This document shows positions 45,372 to 54,422 of a DNA stretch of 64,000 bases, one piece after another (the first letter of the stretch is position 1; each line of letters opens with the position of its first letter). The position numbers and the translations under genes were made by a program. The DNA comes from Acidimicrobiia bacterium (GTDB lineage: Bacteria; Actinomycetota; Acidimicrobiia; Spongiisociales; JAHEDJ01): assembly GCA_035471805.1 (NCBI GenBank), contig DATIPS010000063.1, forward strand, positions 1 to 64,000, read 5' to 3'. Under the pieces are notes generated by a model. That model saw only the letters and a program-made list of their open reading frames with translations. It did not search any database and was not told the origin of the DNA.

Positions 45372-48242
45372 TCAGCCGCCGTTGCTCAGCAGTTCTATGG
45401 CTTCCCCGATTAGCTGCTGAGCTTCGTCGATCTTGGCCTGGTAGCCGCCGAGATCTCCCGCGCTGAGGGCAGCCTGGGCTTCCGCGAACGCTGCGTCTGC
45501 CTGCCGGAGCAGGTCCGCCACGTCGCTGGGCACGACCAGGTCGTCGCCGGTGCCCGGGGGCGTGACGGTGTCTCCACCCGGAACAACGTACCCCTCGAAA
45601 ATGGCAGACATCGCCTCGTCGAGCGTCTCTCTCATGACGATTCGATCGTCGAACACAACGACCACCCGCTTGAACTCGGGCAACGCCGAAGCCCGGTCCT
45701 CGCCCTGCAGGTAGATCGGCTGAACGTACAGAACCGAATCTTCGATCGGCACGACCAGCATGCTTCCCTGGATCACCACCGAACCTTCTTGACCCAGGAG
45801 AGTGAACTCAGGCGAGATCTCGGGATCCTGGTTGATCCGGACACCTACCTGTCCGGGTCCGTCCACCAAACGATCGCGGGGCAGCTCGTAGTCGATCAAC
45901 TGCCCGTAGTTGTCGGGACCCGATTTGGCCACGAGGAACGAGGACATGTTCGGCCGGTTAGCCGGGGTGAACGGCTGCATGAGGATGAACGACAGTCCCT
46001 CCTCTTCGGGAAGGCGCATCAGCAGGTAGTACGGCAGCATCGGACGGTAGAGAGCGTCGTCGGCATCCCGATAAGCCGATTCGATTCGGATCTGCTCCGG
46101 CACGGTGGTCGACGGGTCGCGGGCAATGGCCCACGGGTCGCCGTTGTTGATGAACACCCGTGGCTCCGTCACGTGGTACAAGGAGTAGACGTCGCTCTGA
46201 ATGCGGAACATGTCCTCCGGATAGCGCAAGTGCGCCACCATTCCGTCCGGCATCTGGTCGAAGTCGGCAAAGAGATCCGGGTAGATCTTCTGGTAGGTCT
46301 GGATGATCGGATCAGACGGATCGACCACGTAGAAAGTCATCGTTCCGTCGAACGCATCGACCGCCACCTTCACCGAGTTGCGCACATAGTTGAGACCGAA
46401 AGGCAGCCGTGCCTCTGCGCCGAGCCGGGCTGTATTGCTCGGTTCCGAGTAGGGGAACCGGTCGGTGACGGTGTACGTGTCGATCATCCAGATCAGGCGA
46501 CCATCCAGGGCAACCATATAGGGGTCACCGTCCGGGATGAGAAACGGTGCTGCAGTTGTGACGCGGTCGGTGATGTTGCGAACCATCAGGACCTTGCTGT
46601 CATTCGTCAACTGCTGGGCGATGAGGGTGTTGAAGTCGCCGAACCGGAGCGCAAAGGCTGCCCTGCGGAAGATGTTCCCGACGCGCACGCCACCTTCCCC
46701 GTCGTACGAGTTGAACTCCACGGCGCTCTCTCCGGCGCCGAGCGGGAAGTCGACTTCCTTCTCGTTGGTGCCCACGATCACGAAGCTTCCTGAGTTCAAG
46801 CCCTCACCGAAATAGATACGCGGCGACGTGACTTCCAGACCTGCCACAGTGGTCTCGGGTGGAATGTCCTTCACGAAGAAATCGGGCTGACCCTCCACCG
46901 TCACCGAGTTGGCCGGGCTGAGCACCGCACCGAAGCCGTGAGTGAATACCAGGTGTTCGTTGACCCAACCGGTCACCTCGAGTCCCTCGAGATCTAACTC
47001 GCGGGCCGACAACATCACCTGTGTGAGTTCCCCGTCGACCTCGTAACGGTCGATGTCGACATCCTCGAACTTGTAGAAAGTGCGCAGTTCCTGCAACTGG
47101 CGGTACGTCGACTCGAGCACAGTCGGATCCCACAATCGCAGGTTGTCGATCGTCGGTCGATTGGCTTCGATCGCGTCGGCATCCAGTTGCTGTGCCGCGG
47201 CGAACGATCGGACTTCGACATCGGCGAGGCCGAAGGCGTTGCGGGTGAACTCGATGGTGCGACCGATGTACGGCAACTCGCGCTCGATCTCATTCGGATC
47301 GACCTGGAATCTTTGCACGGCCGCAGGGATGATGTTGCCGACGATGAGCGAGACCGCCAACCAGCTACCCACCGCGACGGCCGGGAGCATCCAACCCCGG
47401 CGCCGGAGGTTGTAGAGCAGAAGCAGGGCGGCCGCCAGTGAGATCCACACCAACAACTGGAGAGCAGGGATCCGTGCGTTGACATCGGTGTATCCCGCTC
47501 CGAACACGAGACCCCGGCTCGAGTTGAGCAACTCGTAGCCGTCGATTCGGTAGGCGCCGGCCTTGAGAATCGCCAAGAGGGCAAACAGGACGGATAGATG
47601 AGCTCTGACACCCTCGCCGATCTCCGGTGGGCGGCCCTGCCTCAGCCGGATCCCTCCGTTCAGGTAGTGCAGCGCGGTGACCAGGATCGCAGAGGCGACG
47701 ACCAGCTGGAACGTCCAGTTCACCAGTTCGCGCCAGAAGGGCAGCCTGAACACGTAGAAACCAACGTCGATACCGAACTGCGGGTCGGTGACCCCGAAGC
47801 TGGAGGAGTTCAGAAACGCAAGGACCTGATCGAGAAGCGAGGCGGTTCCGACGCCGAGCATGACGCCGAAGACCAACGCCAGCAAGAGGCGCACTCGACG
47901 GATCCGGGGTTCGATCCATTCGCTGAACCTCTCGACGACCTCCTCGTCGTCTCCCAGGTCGATCAACCGGAACCTCGGCGAAAGACGATCGGCCAGGATC
48001 AAGTTGCCGAACAAGAAGCCGAATGCGATGAGCGAAGCCACGACGACGATTGCCGCGGTCGTCCAGAATCTCGTCGACCAGACCGACACCAGATCAATCG
48101 ATTGGAACCACAGGTAGTCGGTCCAGAACCCGGCCAGAGTCCGAAGAGCGAGCAGAACGGCCGCGACGATGACGAGGATCACCCCGAGTCCGCGGCGGCG
48201 GCGGGGGCGAGGCGTGATTTCGGTTGGTTCTCTGTTCAGCAT
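45372..48242 (-). CDS. UPF0182 family membrane protein
   Basis: This 956-residue protein has about seven N-terminal transmembrane helices (to about residue 330) and a large extracytoplasmic part. UPF0182 features include FWTDYLWFQSIDLVSVWSTRFW near the N-terminus, then NIRLWD-like NLRLWDPTVLESTYRQLQ, YFGE and MQPFTPANRPNMSSFLVAKS. The C-terminal 110 residues carry a Pro/Gly linker and an Ala-rich helical segment. The family is conserved across Actinobacteria and of unknown function. CATAGAAT upstream could be a -10 region. Confidence 0.93.
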   Translation of the reverse strand: MLNREPTEITPRPRRRRGLGVILVIVAAVLLALRTLAGFWTDYLWFQSIDLVSVWSTRFWTTAAIVVVASLIAFGFLFGNLILADRLSPRFRLIDLGDDEEVVERFSEWIEPRIRRVRLLLALVFGVMLGVGTASLLDQVLAFLNSSSFGVTDPQFGIDVGFYVFRLPFWRELVNWTFQLVVASAILVTALHYLNGGIRLRQGRPPEIGEGVRAHLSVLFALLAILKAGAYRIDGYELLNSSRGLVFGAGYTDVNARIPALQLLVWISLAAALLLLYNLRRRGWMLPAVAVGSWLAVSLIVGNIIPAAVQRFQVDPNEIERELPYIGRTIEFTRNAFGLADVEVRSFAAAQQLDADAIEANRPTIDNLRLWDPTVLESTYRQLQELRTFYKFEDVDIDRYEVDGELTQVMLSARELDLEGLEVTGWVNEHLVFTHGFGAVLSPANSVTVEGQPDFFVKDIPPETTVAGLEVTSPRIYFGEGLNSGSFVIVGTNEKEVDFPLGAGESAVEFNSYDGEGGVRVGNIFRRAAFALRFGDFNTLIAQQLTNDSKVLMVRNITDRVTTAAPFLIPDGDPYMVALDGRLIWMIDTYTVTDRFPYSEPSNTARLGAEARLPFGLNYVRNSVKVAVDAFDGTMTFYVVDPSDPIIQTYQKIYPDLFADFDQMPDGMVAHLRYPEDMFRIQSDVYSLYHVTEPRVFINNGDPWAIARDPSTTVPEQIRIESAYRDADDALYRPMLPYYLLMRLPEEEGLSFILMQPFTPANRPNMSSFLVAKSGPDNYGQLIDYELPRDRLVDGPGQVGVRINQDPEISPEFTLLGQEGSVVIQGSMLVVPIEDSVLYVQPIYLQGEDRASALPEFKRVVVVFDDRIVMRETLDEAMSAIFEGYVVPGGDTVTPPGTGDDLVVPSDVADLLRQADAAFAEAQAALSAGDLGGYQAKIDEAQQLIGEAIELLSNGG

Positions 48243-48420
48243 GTGCAGGCCATTCTATGACTAGTTGGAGATTCCAGGGAAAAACCCGTCGATGGGTCCC
48301 TGATCTGACTTCGAGTTCCGGTTTCTGAGTTCGAGTTCCCCCGTCCCAACCCGGTGTGGACGGTGCAGGGGCTTCGACCACCTACAACCTAGGCTCCGGA
48401 GCCCGCACGGCGAAATGCGC

Positions 48421-50400
48421 CTAGCCCGGTACGGGCACGATCGTGCAGCCGCAACCCCCGTGCACCGGCGGGACTCCATCCACGCCCGGGAAGTCGGAAT
48501 CGATCGCGACGGTGCCGACCTTGGCGGCTGCACGGCAACTCGCGCACCCACGGCCCGACATGACCCACCGGATTCGTGCCGCTCCGGCACCCGCGGATCC
48601 GGCCAGCAACCCGCGATGAAAGGCCGTTATCGCGTATTCGCGGAGCCGTCTCTCCGCTTCGTCCGTTCGCCAGGCGCGATACACCCTCGACAGCGAGGCC
48701 GACAAAGCACGCGGGCCCTGCTCTCCGGATCCTGCGACATGATCGAGCGCCTCAGAGAGGGCCGAGGAGAAGTCGACGGAGTGATCGGGGATGTCGAGCT
48801 TCCCGGGCTTGGGCCTTCCCGTCTCCGTCCCCAATATCGACGCGGCTGCTCCCTGGCCCGCCGCGTAGCTCTCTTGCACCAGGACCAACAGATCGCCGCG
48901 GACCCGGTCGGCGAGATCGAAGGCCTCCGGATCCCAAGCCTCTTTGACACGAACATCTTCGAGTGTGAGGTTCTGTGCCTCCGTCAGTTGACGCTTGACG
49001 CTTCTCAACACGCGGTTCGTAATGGGCAGCAGAAGCTGCTCCCGGTCGGCGATCGGGTCGCCGGCTGCGGCCACGGGCTCGGATTCCCGCACTTCCGCAT
49101 CGGGTTCGGGGTCGGGCATTTGTTCGGTAGCCGGTTCGAGTGGATACTCCGGAGCCGCCGCCGGTTCCGTACCCGACGGCTCACTCCGCAGAGTCGCGAA
49201 CAGTGAGTCGAGCGCCCACGGCTTCTCCGGAGGAGCTTCATCGACCGCCGCCGGCGGCGGTTCGGGCTCCGCAACGACTTGCTCGGGTTCGTCGATTTCT
49301 GCAACTTCCTCCGGGACCTCGGCGGCGGGTTCCTCCGGATCGGTCGGCACCTGGACATCCTCGACCTGTTCGGCATCAAACGACTCATCGACGGGGGGTT
49401 CGCTCGCCCGCGGGACTTCGACGCTCTTCCTCTTTGCCGTTCCGGCCAACTTCACGAGAGCGGCTTCTTCCCGCAACCGGCGAACCTCGTCGGCCAGTGA
49501 TGAAGCATCAACTTCGTGATCCAGCTCGATTCTCTTCGTTGCTGCGGGGATGATCCGGATCGTGTCGGCAGGCGACCACCCGGCCGCATCGTCGCGCGCC
49601 TTGCCCTCGCCGGATCCCTCAGCCGGAATCAAACGAACGGACGCCGGCTGCGCCGGATCCGACGGTACGGGCTCCCGTCGATCCTCGATATCCGCCTCCA
49701 TGGCGTGGATCTTCGATCGAACCGTCTCGAGTTCGGCGAGAAGCTCGTCGCGTCGCACCTCCAACGCTCTGGCCCGTTCCTGTGCCGCATCGGCCTGTTT
49801 GCGGGCCGTGTCGATGATCTCGTCGTGCTGGGCACGAGCATCAACGATCAGGCGGTCGGACTCCATTTTGGCCGTGCGGACCAAATCGTCGGCCTCCCGC
49901 CGAGCCGCAGCCTGGGTTCTGTGCGATTCGCGTTCGGCGTGGCCGACCACCGCCAGGGAATCTCTCTCGGCCGCCGCGGCGATCCGCCGGGCTTCTTCCT
50001 GGCTTTGCTCGAGCATCGTCTTGGCGGTCGACCACGCATCGCCTCGCAGATGCTCCGAATCGGATTGCGCCTCGGCGCGCAGCCTGGAGGCTTCCATTTC
50101 GGCGGACCGCCGCCATTCGGCAGTTTCGGCAGCTGCGCGATCGCGCATACCCTCGGCTGCTACCCGCGCCGCCTCCAGCAACTCGCCGATCTCTGCTGTG
50201 ACTCTCTGGAACTCCGTCTGGAGGTCCCCGTCGACTTGCTCGGCCGCCGATGTAGCGACACGGGCCCGTTCACGGTCAAGAAACTCAATCGTGCTGCTGA
50301 TCCTCTCGAGGAAATCGGCAACCTCGGACTGGTCGAACCCACGGAACGCAGTCCGAAAGGTCTTACTGCGGATCTGATCGGGGGAAACGAGGTCGGCCAT
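48421..50400 (-). CDS. DivIVA-type coiled-coil protein fused to a MuF-like Cys/His domain
   Basis: This 659-residue protein begins with a DivIVA-like domain (IRSKTFRTAFRGFDQSEVADFL), then about 180 residues of Ala/Glu/Arg coiled coil, then an acidic Pro/Glu-rich linker (about 310-470). A helical domain and a C-terminal RGCASCRAAAKVG...PPVHGGCGC follow, with C-x2-C and H-x2-C-x-C ligands. That end resembles the phage Mu F/head-morphogenesis domain, a combination I do not know as a described family. The DivIVA part suggests a polar or septal location; the role of the end domain is open. It is followed by the UPF0182 gene. Confidence 0.8.
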   Translation of the reverse strand: MADLVSPDQIRSKTFRTAFRGFDQSEVADFLERISSTIEFLDRERARVATSAAEQVDGDLQTEFQRVTAEIGELLEAARVAAEGMRDRAAAETAEWRRSAEMEASRLRAEAQSDSEHLRGDAWSTAKTMLEQSQEEARRIAAAAERDSLAVVGHAERESHRTQAAARREADDLVRTAKMESDRLIVDARAQHDEIIDTARKQADAAQERARALEVRRDELLAELETVRSKIHAMEADIEDRREPVPSDPAQPASVRLIPAEGSGEGKARDDAAGWSPADTIRIIPAATKRIELDHEVDASSLADEVRRLREEAALVKLAGTAKRKSVEVPRASEPPVDESFDAEQVEDVQVPTDPEEPAAEVPEEVAEIDEPEQVVAEPEPPPAAVDEAPPEKPWALDSLFATLRSEPSGTEPAAAPEYPLEPATEQMPDPEPDAEVRESEPVAAAGDPIADREQLLLPITNRVLRSVKRQLTEAQNLTLEDVRVKEAWDPEAFDLADRVRGDLLVLVQESYAAGQGAAASILGTETGRPKPGKLDIPDHSVDFSSALSEALDHVAGSGEQGPRALSASLSRVYRAWRTDEAERRLREYAITAFHRGLLAGSAGAGAARIRWVMSGRGCASCRAAAKVGTVAIDSDFPGVDGVPPVHGGCGCTIVPVPG

Positions 50401-50447
50401 TGCCGAAACGATACCCGCTCATTCACGAGAATCAGGGGTTTGAGCCG

Positions 50448-51506
50448 TCAAGCGTGGGGCAAACCGCTCAAGAAGTCCAGAGCGTCGTCGACGCTCTCAA
50501 CGGCGATCAGTTCTACTTCATCGTCGACCACCGTTGCGGCCGCCTCGAAGTTGGACACGGGCACGAAGACATACTGGGCTCCGGCCTCTTGAGCAGCGAC
50601 TACCTTCTGCTTGATCCCCCCGATGGCGCCCACCGTCCCGTCCGACCGGATCGTTCCGGTCCCGGCGATGCGCCACCCCCTTGTCAGATCTTCATCGCTC
50701 AGAACGTCCATGACGGCCAGCGTGTACATGAGACCGGCGGAAGGGCCACCAATGTTCTGCGAATCGATATCGATCTCCATGGGGAACACGTAGGACGGGT
50801 TGTAGGTCTCGGCGAGGAAGCCGACCATCGGCCTATCGGCAAACTCTGTGTGTTCGATCAGCAACACATCCACATCCAGGACTTCGCCGTCGCGTCGAAC
50901 GGTCAGGGTGATGGTGTCCCCGATGTCGTAACTCGTTATCTCCGCTACACCGTCGGGGGCGATCGTCACTTCGACGCCCTCGACGGCAATGATCACGTCA
51001 TCCTGTTGGAGAACCTCAGCGGCGGGGACACCTTCGAGAAGCGACGCGACTCTCAATCCCTCACCCGATATTGTCGCTTCGTATCCGAGTCTCTCGAGCG
51101 CAACGAGGATGGCGGTGGTCTTTGATTCGTTCATCGAACGAAGGTTGATCTCTCTTTGCTGCTCACGGGACACGTCGTCCGGGCGGATCTTCTGACGTTC
51201 GACGAGATCGACCGCCGGATCGAGTGCCCCGAGGACGTATTCGAAGATGTTCACTTCCTGCAGCACGACCGTGAGCATGTAGAGATCGCCCTCCGAAGGC
51301 TGCGGGTCGCCCTCACCGAGAATCACGAAGTCGGTGACGTCGTAGAGGGGGCCCGGCGACATGGCGAAGTACGGCAGGCTGACGTTCCAGGCCGTCACGG
51401 TGAGACCGATCAACAGCAAGAACGCTGCGATCACGGCCCAAGGCCAGCGCGGCATCCGGCGCGTGGTCCCGGGATCAGTCTCGGAGTGTTCCCATTCGGT
51501 CTTCAT
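50448..51506 (-). CDS. Membrane-anchored PDZ and Lon-type (S16) protease
   Basis: This 352-residue YlbL-like protein has one N-terminal transmembrane helix (WPWAVIAAFLLLIGLTV). A central PDZ domain (LLEGVPAAEVLQQDDVIIAVEG) is followed by a C-terminal Lon proteolytic domain with the Ser-Lys dyad: Ser in GGPSAGLMYTL and Lys in GGIKQKVVAA. The protease domain faces outward. The ATG at 51506 was chosen; a GTG 21 codons upstream is in frame. It lies between the DivIVA-like gene and the sortase gene on the same strand. Substrates are unknown. Confidence 0.88.
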   Translation of the reverse strand: MKTEWEHSETDPGTTRRMPRWPWAVIAAFLLLIGLTVTAWNVSLPYFAMSPGPLYDVTDFVILGEGDPQPSEGDLYMLTVVLQEVNIFEYVLGALDPAVDLVERQKIRPDDVSREQQREINLRSMNESKTTAILVALERLGYEATISGEGLRVASLLEGVPAAEVLQQDDVIIAVEGVEVTIAPDGVAEITSYDIGDTITLTVRRDGEVLDVDVLLIEHTEFADRPMVGFLAETYNPSYVFPMEIDIDSQNIGGPSAGLMYTLAVMDVLSDEDLTRGWRIAGTGTIRSDGTVGAIGGIKQKVVAAQEAGAQYVFVPVSNFEAAATVVDDEVELIAVESVDDALDFLSGLPHA

Positions 51507-51634
51507 TTCGGCTGCGATGGTACTGGCCGGTGGTGGGTAAGGAACCGGGAGCGGCCGGCTGCGGGCCACCGAATCACAGGCACCGGATGGTGGATCGGGA
51601 GGCGCGAAGTTCGTCTCTCAACGCCCTCAGACGG

Positions 51635-52180
51635 TCAGGGAAACTGCACGACCGGCTGATCGGCCAGTTCCGCCCTCACGACGATCCGATGGGTTGCCGA
51701 CCCCTTCGGATGGCAGGCGAACATGGTGAGCATCGGCGACTCGGTCTGATCGACGATCCACATCTCATCCGGAGTGACAATGACGGTCTCGATCACCGCG
51801 TAGTCGGCGACACGTCCATCGACGCCGGTAATCGTGACGGCGTCGCCGGGGGCGAGTTGATCGAGATCGACGAACGGCGCCGTCTCGGTGGTTCGATGAC
51901 CGGCCAGCACCATGTTGCCGATTGCCCCTGGGCCTGCAGTACCGGACCAGTGCGCCACCCCCTTGTCGATCACCGAGAGGTCGACACCCTGGCGGACGAT
52001 CTCATCGAGACCGATCGCCGGGATCTCCAGTCTGGCGATGTACACACCGAGACTCTGCGTGAATGCATCTACCCTTGCCCGCTCCGGAAGCAGGGTTGTT
52101 CGCTCTGCCGACGCAGGAGCCGGCATCGTTCCGAGGACGATGGCGACTATCGCGACAAGTGCGAAACCGGAGCGGCGCAT
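51635..52180 (-). CDS. Sortase (class D/E-like)
   Basis: This 181-residue exported transpeptidase has a signal peptide (cleavage near PASA). The catalytic triad is visible as H95 in AGHRTT, C156 in LTMFACHP and R165 in ATHRIVV. The short form without a C-terminal anchor is typical of class D/E sortases. Sortases attach secreted proteins to the cell wall or to each other at LPxTG-like signals. I found no protein with an obvious sorting signal in this window. Confidence 0.9.
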   Translation of the reverse strand: MRRSGFALVAIVAIVLGTMPAPASAERTTLLPERARVDAFTQSLGVYIARLEIPAIGLDEIVRQGVDLSVIDKGVAHWSGTAGPGAIGNMVLAGHRTTETAPFVDLDQLAPGDAVTITGVDGRVADYAVIETVIVTPDEMWIVDQTESPMLTMFACHPKGSATHRIVVRAELADQPVVQFP

Positions 52181-52227
52181 ACGAACGCATCGGCGCGGCT
52201 CTGCCTCGTCTTGAGTTGAAACGGTTC

Positions 52228-53508
52228 CTACGGGACGGCGAACACGGAGGTGAAGTAGGGCTCGGTGGCCGGGATCCCGAACGGCGCGGTGATGGTGTCC
52301 AGGTCGATACGCCCCACGGCGGCAGCCTCCACCGGAGCCGGCCGGACCAGTGACGAGAGCGGTCCGTCGAGGCCGAGGTCTATGCCGTCCAACCGGGCCG
52401 CGGCCTCCCGCAAGCCTGCTCTGGTCAGATCGGAGGATTCGAAGGCCTCCTCGAGGATCAGATGAAAGGTGGCCGCCTGGCTGTACCCGAACAAGGTGTA
52501 CCAGTCCGTCGCGTCACTGCCCTCGAACACGGAGCGCATGAGACTCGCAGCAGGGGCCCCGTCCGGCGGGCCGGCTCCCATCACACCGACTCGGCCCAGC
52601 CTGGCAATCCCCGCTTCGACGCCTTCGTCTCCTCCCAGCGCCGTTGCTACCCCAGCGTCGAAAGACTGCGCCGCCACGAGCCAGTTTGGATTGAACCCAA
52701 GCGAGTCTGCGGTGGCGACGATTCGCACCAGCGCGTCGGCCGTCGTGCAAACCACGACGAGATCCGGCTCCGAGGCGCGCAACTGCTCGACGACATCTCC
52801 GAAGTCCGTCGAGGCGGGAGCATGGGCGACGCGCCCGGCACTTGCCAGCCGCAGGTCGGAAACGGCGGCGTCGTAGCCGCGCAGGCAGTCCTCCCCGTAG
52901 CTGCCCTCCTGGTAGAGGATGGCGGTTTCACCCGCCAGGCCTCCATCCGCCGCCCACACCAACCCCGAGGCCACCTGATCCCGATAGGTCGGAAGCATGA
53001 GATTCGGCACGAGCGCGGAGTGGCCGATCCACTCTGATGAGAGGCTTCCCGCCATCATCAGCATTCCGCTCTCTTCGAGGAGCGGAGCCAGGGCCTCATC
53101 GATCGGCGATCCGAGAGCTCCGGCAAACCCGACGACCCGACCGGACAAGTCGTTGAATCCGCCGGTCGCATCATCGACGTCGTACCGGTGATCGAAGACC
53201 GTCACCTCCACTTCGTATTCACCGCCGACACCCCCGAGGGTTTCATTGACGTAGGTCCAGAAGGCCGTGTGGCCGTCCACAACGGACTCGCCGAATACTG
53301 CGGCGGGCCCGCTGAGCGGAACCAACACGCCAACCCTTATCACGCCGTCGTCTACTCCGATGCCGGTCCGGATCGGTGGCTCGGTGGTGGGAGTCTCGAC
53401 GGTCGTCGTCGCCGAAGCCGCGGCAGTCGTGGTCGTCTCCGAGGTCGGAGTACACGAAACTGCCACAATGGCTGCTGCCAGCGCGGTAACCAGCATCCGG
53501 CGCTTCAA
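52228..53508 (-). CDS. Branched-chain-amino-acid-type ABC substrate-binding lipoprotein
   Basis: This 426-residue lipoprotein (VAVSC) has a Thr-rich linker and a type I periplasmic binding fold of the LivJ/LivK family: IRVGVLVPLSGPAAVFGES, ILYQEGSYGEDCLRGYD and WYTLFGYSQAATFHLIL. No permease or ATPase is adjacent, so it is an orphan binding protein or serves the liv operon at 54-61 kb. A TTG start at 53508, 8 nt after GAGG, gives MKRRMLVTAL; the ATG at 53496 is the alternative. It is divergent from bioY, 35 bp away. Confidence 0.88.
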   Translation of the reverse strand: MKRRMLVTALAAAIVAVSCTPTSETTTTAAASATTTVETPTTEPPIRTGIGVDDGVIRVGVLVPLSGPAAVFGESVVDGHTAFWTYVNETLGGVGGEYEVEVTVFDHRYDVDDATGGFNDLSGRVVGFAGALGSPIDEALAPLLEESGMLMMAGSLSSEWIGHSALVPNLMLPTYRDQVASGLVWAADGGLAGETAILYQEGSYGEDCLRGYDAAVSDLRLASAGRVAHAPASTDFGDVVEQLRASEPDLVVVCTTADALVRIVATADSLGFNPNWLVAAQSFDAGVATALGGDEGVEAGIARLGRVGVMGAGPPDGAPAASLMRSVFEGSDATDWYTLFGYSQAATFHLILEEAFESSDLTRAGLREAAARLDGIDLGLDGPLSSLVRPAPVEAAAVGRIDLDTITAPFGIPATEPYFTSVFAVP

Positions 53509-53543
53509 GTCGATAACCTCAGATCGGTCGAGAGGAGACATTC

Positions 53544-54119
53544 TTGCAAGCCCAAGCCCCCGTACTGTCAACACGCATCCTGCCACGCACCCGCGTTTCG
53601 ATCGCGGTTCTCGTGGTCGGGTTCGCCGCGCTGACGGCCCTCGCCGCGCAGATCCGGATCCCTCTCGGGTTCACGCCGGTGCCGCTGACAGGCCAAACCT
53701 TTGCGGTCTTGCTGAGCGGGGCGGTCCTCGGGCTTCGGGCGGGAGCTGCTGCACAGGCGTTGTATGTGGCGGCCGGGCTCGCCGGCTTCCCGGTCTTTCA
53801 GGGCGGAGAAGGCGGATGGAGTTACGCCACCGGCGCCACTGCCGGCTACCTCCTCGGCTTCATCGTCTCGGCCGCCGCAGTCGGATACCTGGCCGAGCAG
53901 CAGCAGGATCGCCGGGTCACCACCGCAATCCCGGCGATGCTCGCCGGGAACACGCTGATCTATCTCTGCGGCGTGCCCTGGCTGATGCACGTGCTCGGCA
54001 CCGATCTCGCCGGGGGCCTCACTGCAGGATTCGCCCCGTTCGTCGTCGGCGACCTGCTCAAGATCGCGGCTGCGGGATTGTTCCTTCCTGCGGTGTGGAG
54101 GCTGTTCGGCGAGAGGTGA
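53544..54119 (+). CDS. bioY: BioY family biotin transporter
   Basis: This 191-residue S-component of an energy-coupling factor transporter has about six helices. BioY signatures include IRIPLGFTPVPLTGQTFAVL and the GGxxGWSYATGATAGYLLGF segment. BioY binds biotin and works with the EcfA/EcfT module, or alone. No biotin gene is adjacent. The TTG start is supported by AGGAG upstream. Confidence 0.92.
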   Translation: MQAQAPVLSTRILPRTRVSIAVLVVGFAALTALAAQIRIPLGFTPVPLTGQTFAVLLSGAVLGLRAGAAAQALYVAAGLAGFPVFQGGEGGWSYATGATAGYLLGFIVSAAAVGYLAEQQQDRRVTTAIPAMLAGNTLIYLCGVPWLMHVLGTDLAGGLTAGFAPFVVGDLLKIAAAGLFLPAVWRLFGER

Positions 54120-54196
54120 AGCGGGAGGCCGAGGCCATGAGCAACCGGCCACGAGCAGCTCCGCGGACTGTCACTCCTGGGTGAGGCGAGCAGCCT

Positions 54197-54310
54197 ATGC
54201 GAACCTTCGAGAACCTCGACATCTGGTCACCGGCTCGAGAATGTGCGCTCGATATCTGCCCTGTTTCCTGGTCGTTCCCTCTGTCAGAGAGATACCGGCT
54301 GCAACGCCAA
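54197..54310 (+). pseudogene. Fragment of a four-helix-bundle protein (23S rRNA intervening-sequence type)
   Basis: The frame MRTFENLDIWSPARECALDI, then SWSFPLSERYRLQRQ, matches the start of the small four-helix bundle family (F..L..W..A.....I....FP..ERY.L..Q). The usual continuation (RRAA.SIP.NIAEG) is absent and the frame degenerates afterward, so only about 38 codons remain. Confidence 0.6.
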
Positions 54311-54370
54311 AGGATCGACCCGGACTCCAGAACCTCAGCGCCGAACCCGGAGACTCGGGGTCTCTCGCGC

Positions 54371-54394
54371 CTCGGGGGCCTTGCGGCCCCCGAG
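54371..54394. terminator. Perfect 10-bp hairpin downstream of the liv operon
   Basis: CTCGGGGGCC and GGCCCCCGAG flank a TTGC loop, 28 bp beyond the stop of the last gene of the liv operon on the minus strand. There is no strong T-run on either side, but the position fits a terminator or 3'-end stabiliser. Confidence 0.6.
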
Positions 54395-54422
54395 AACGTC
54401 TCAATTGTCTCTTCTTGCAGTT

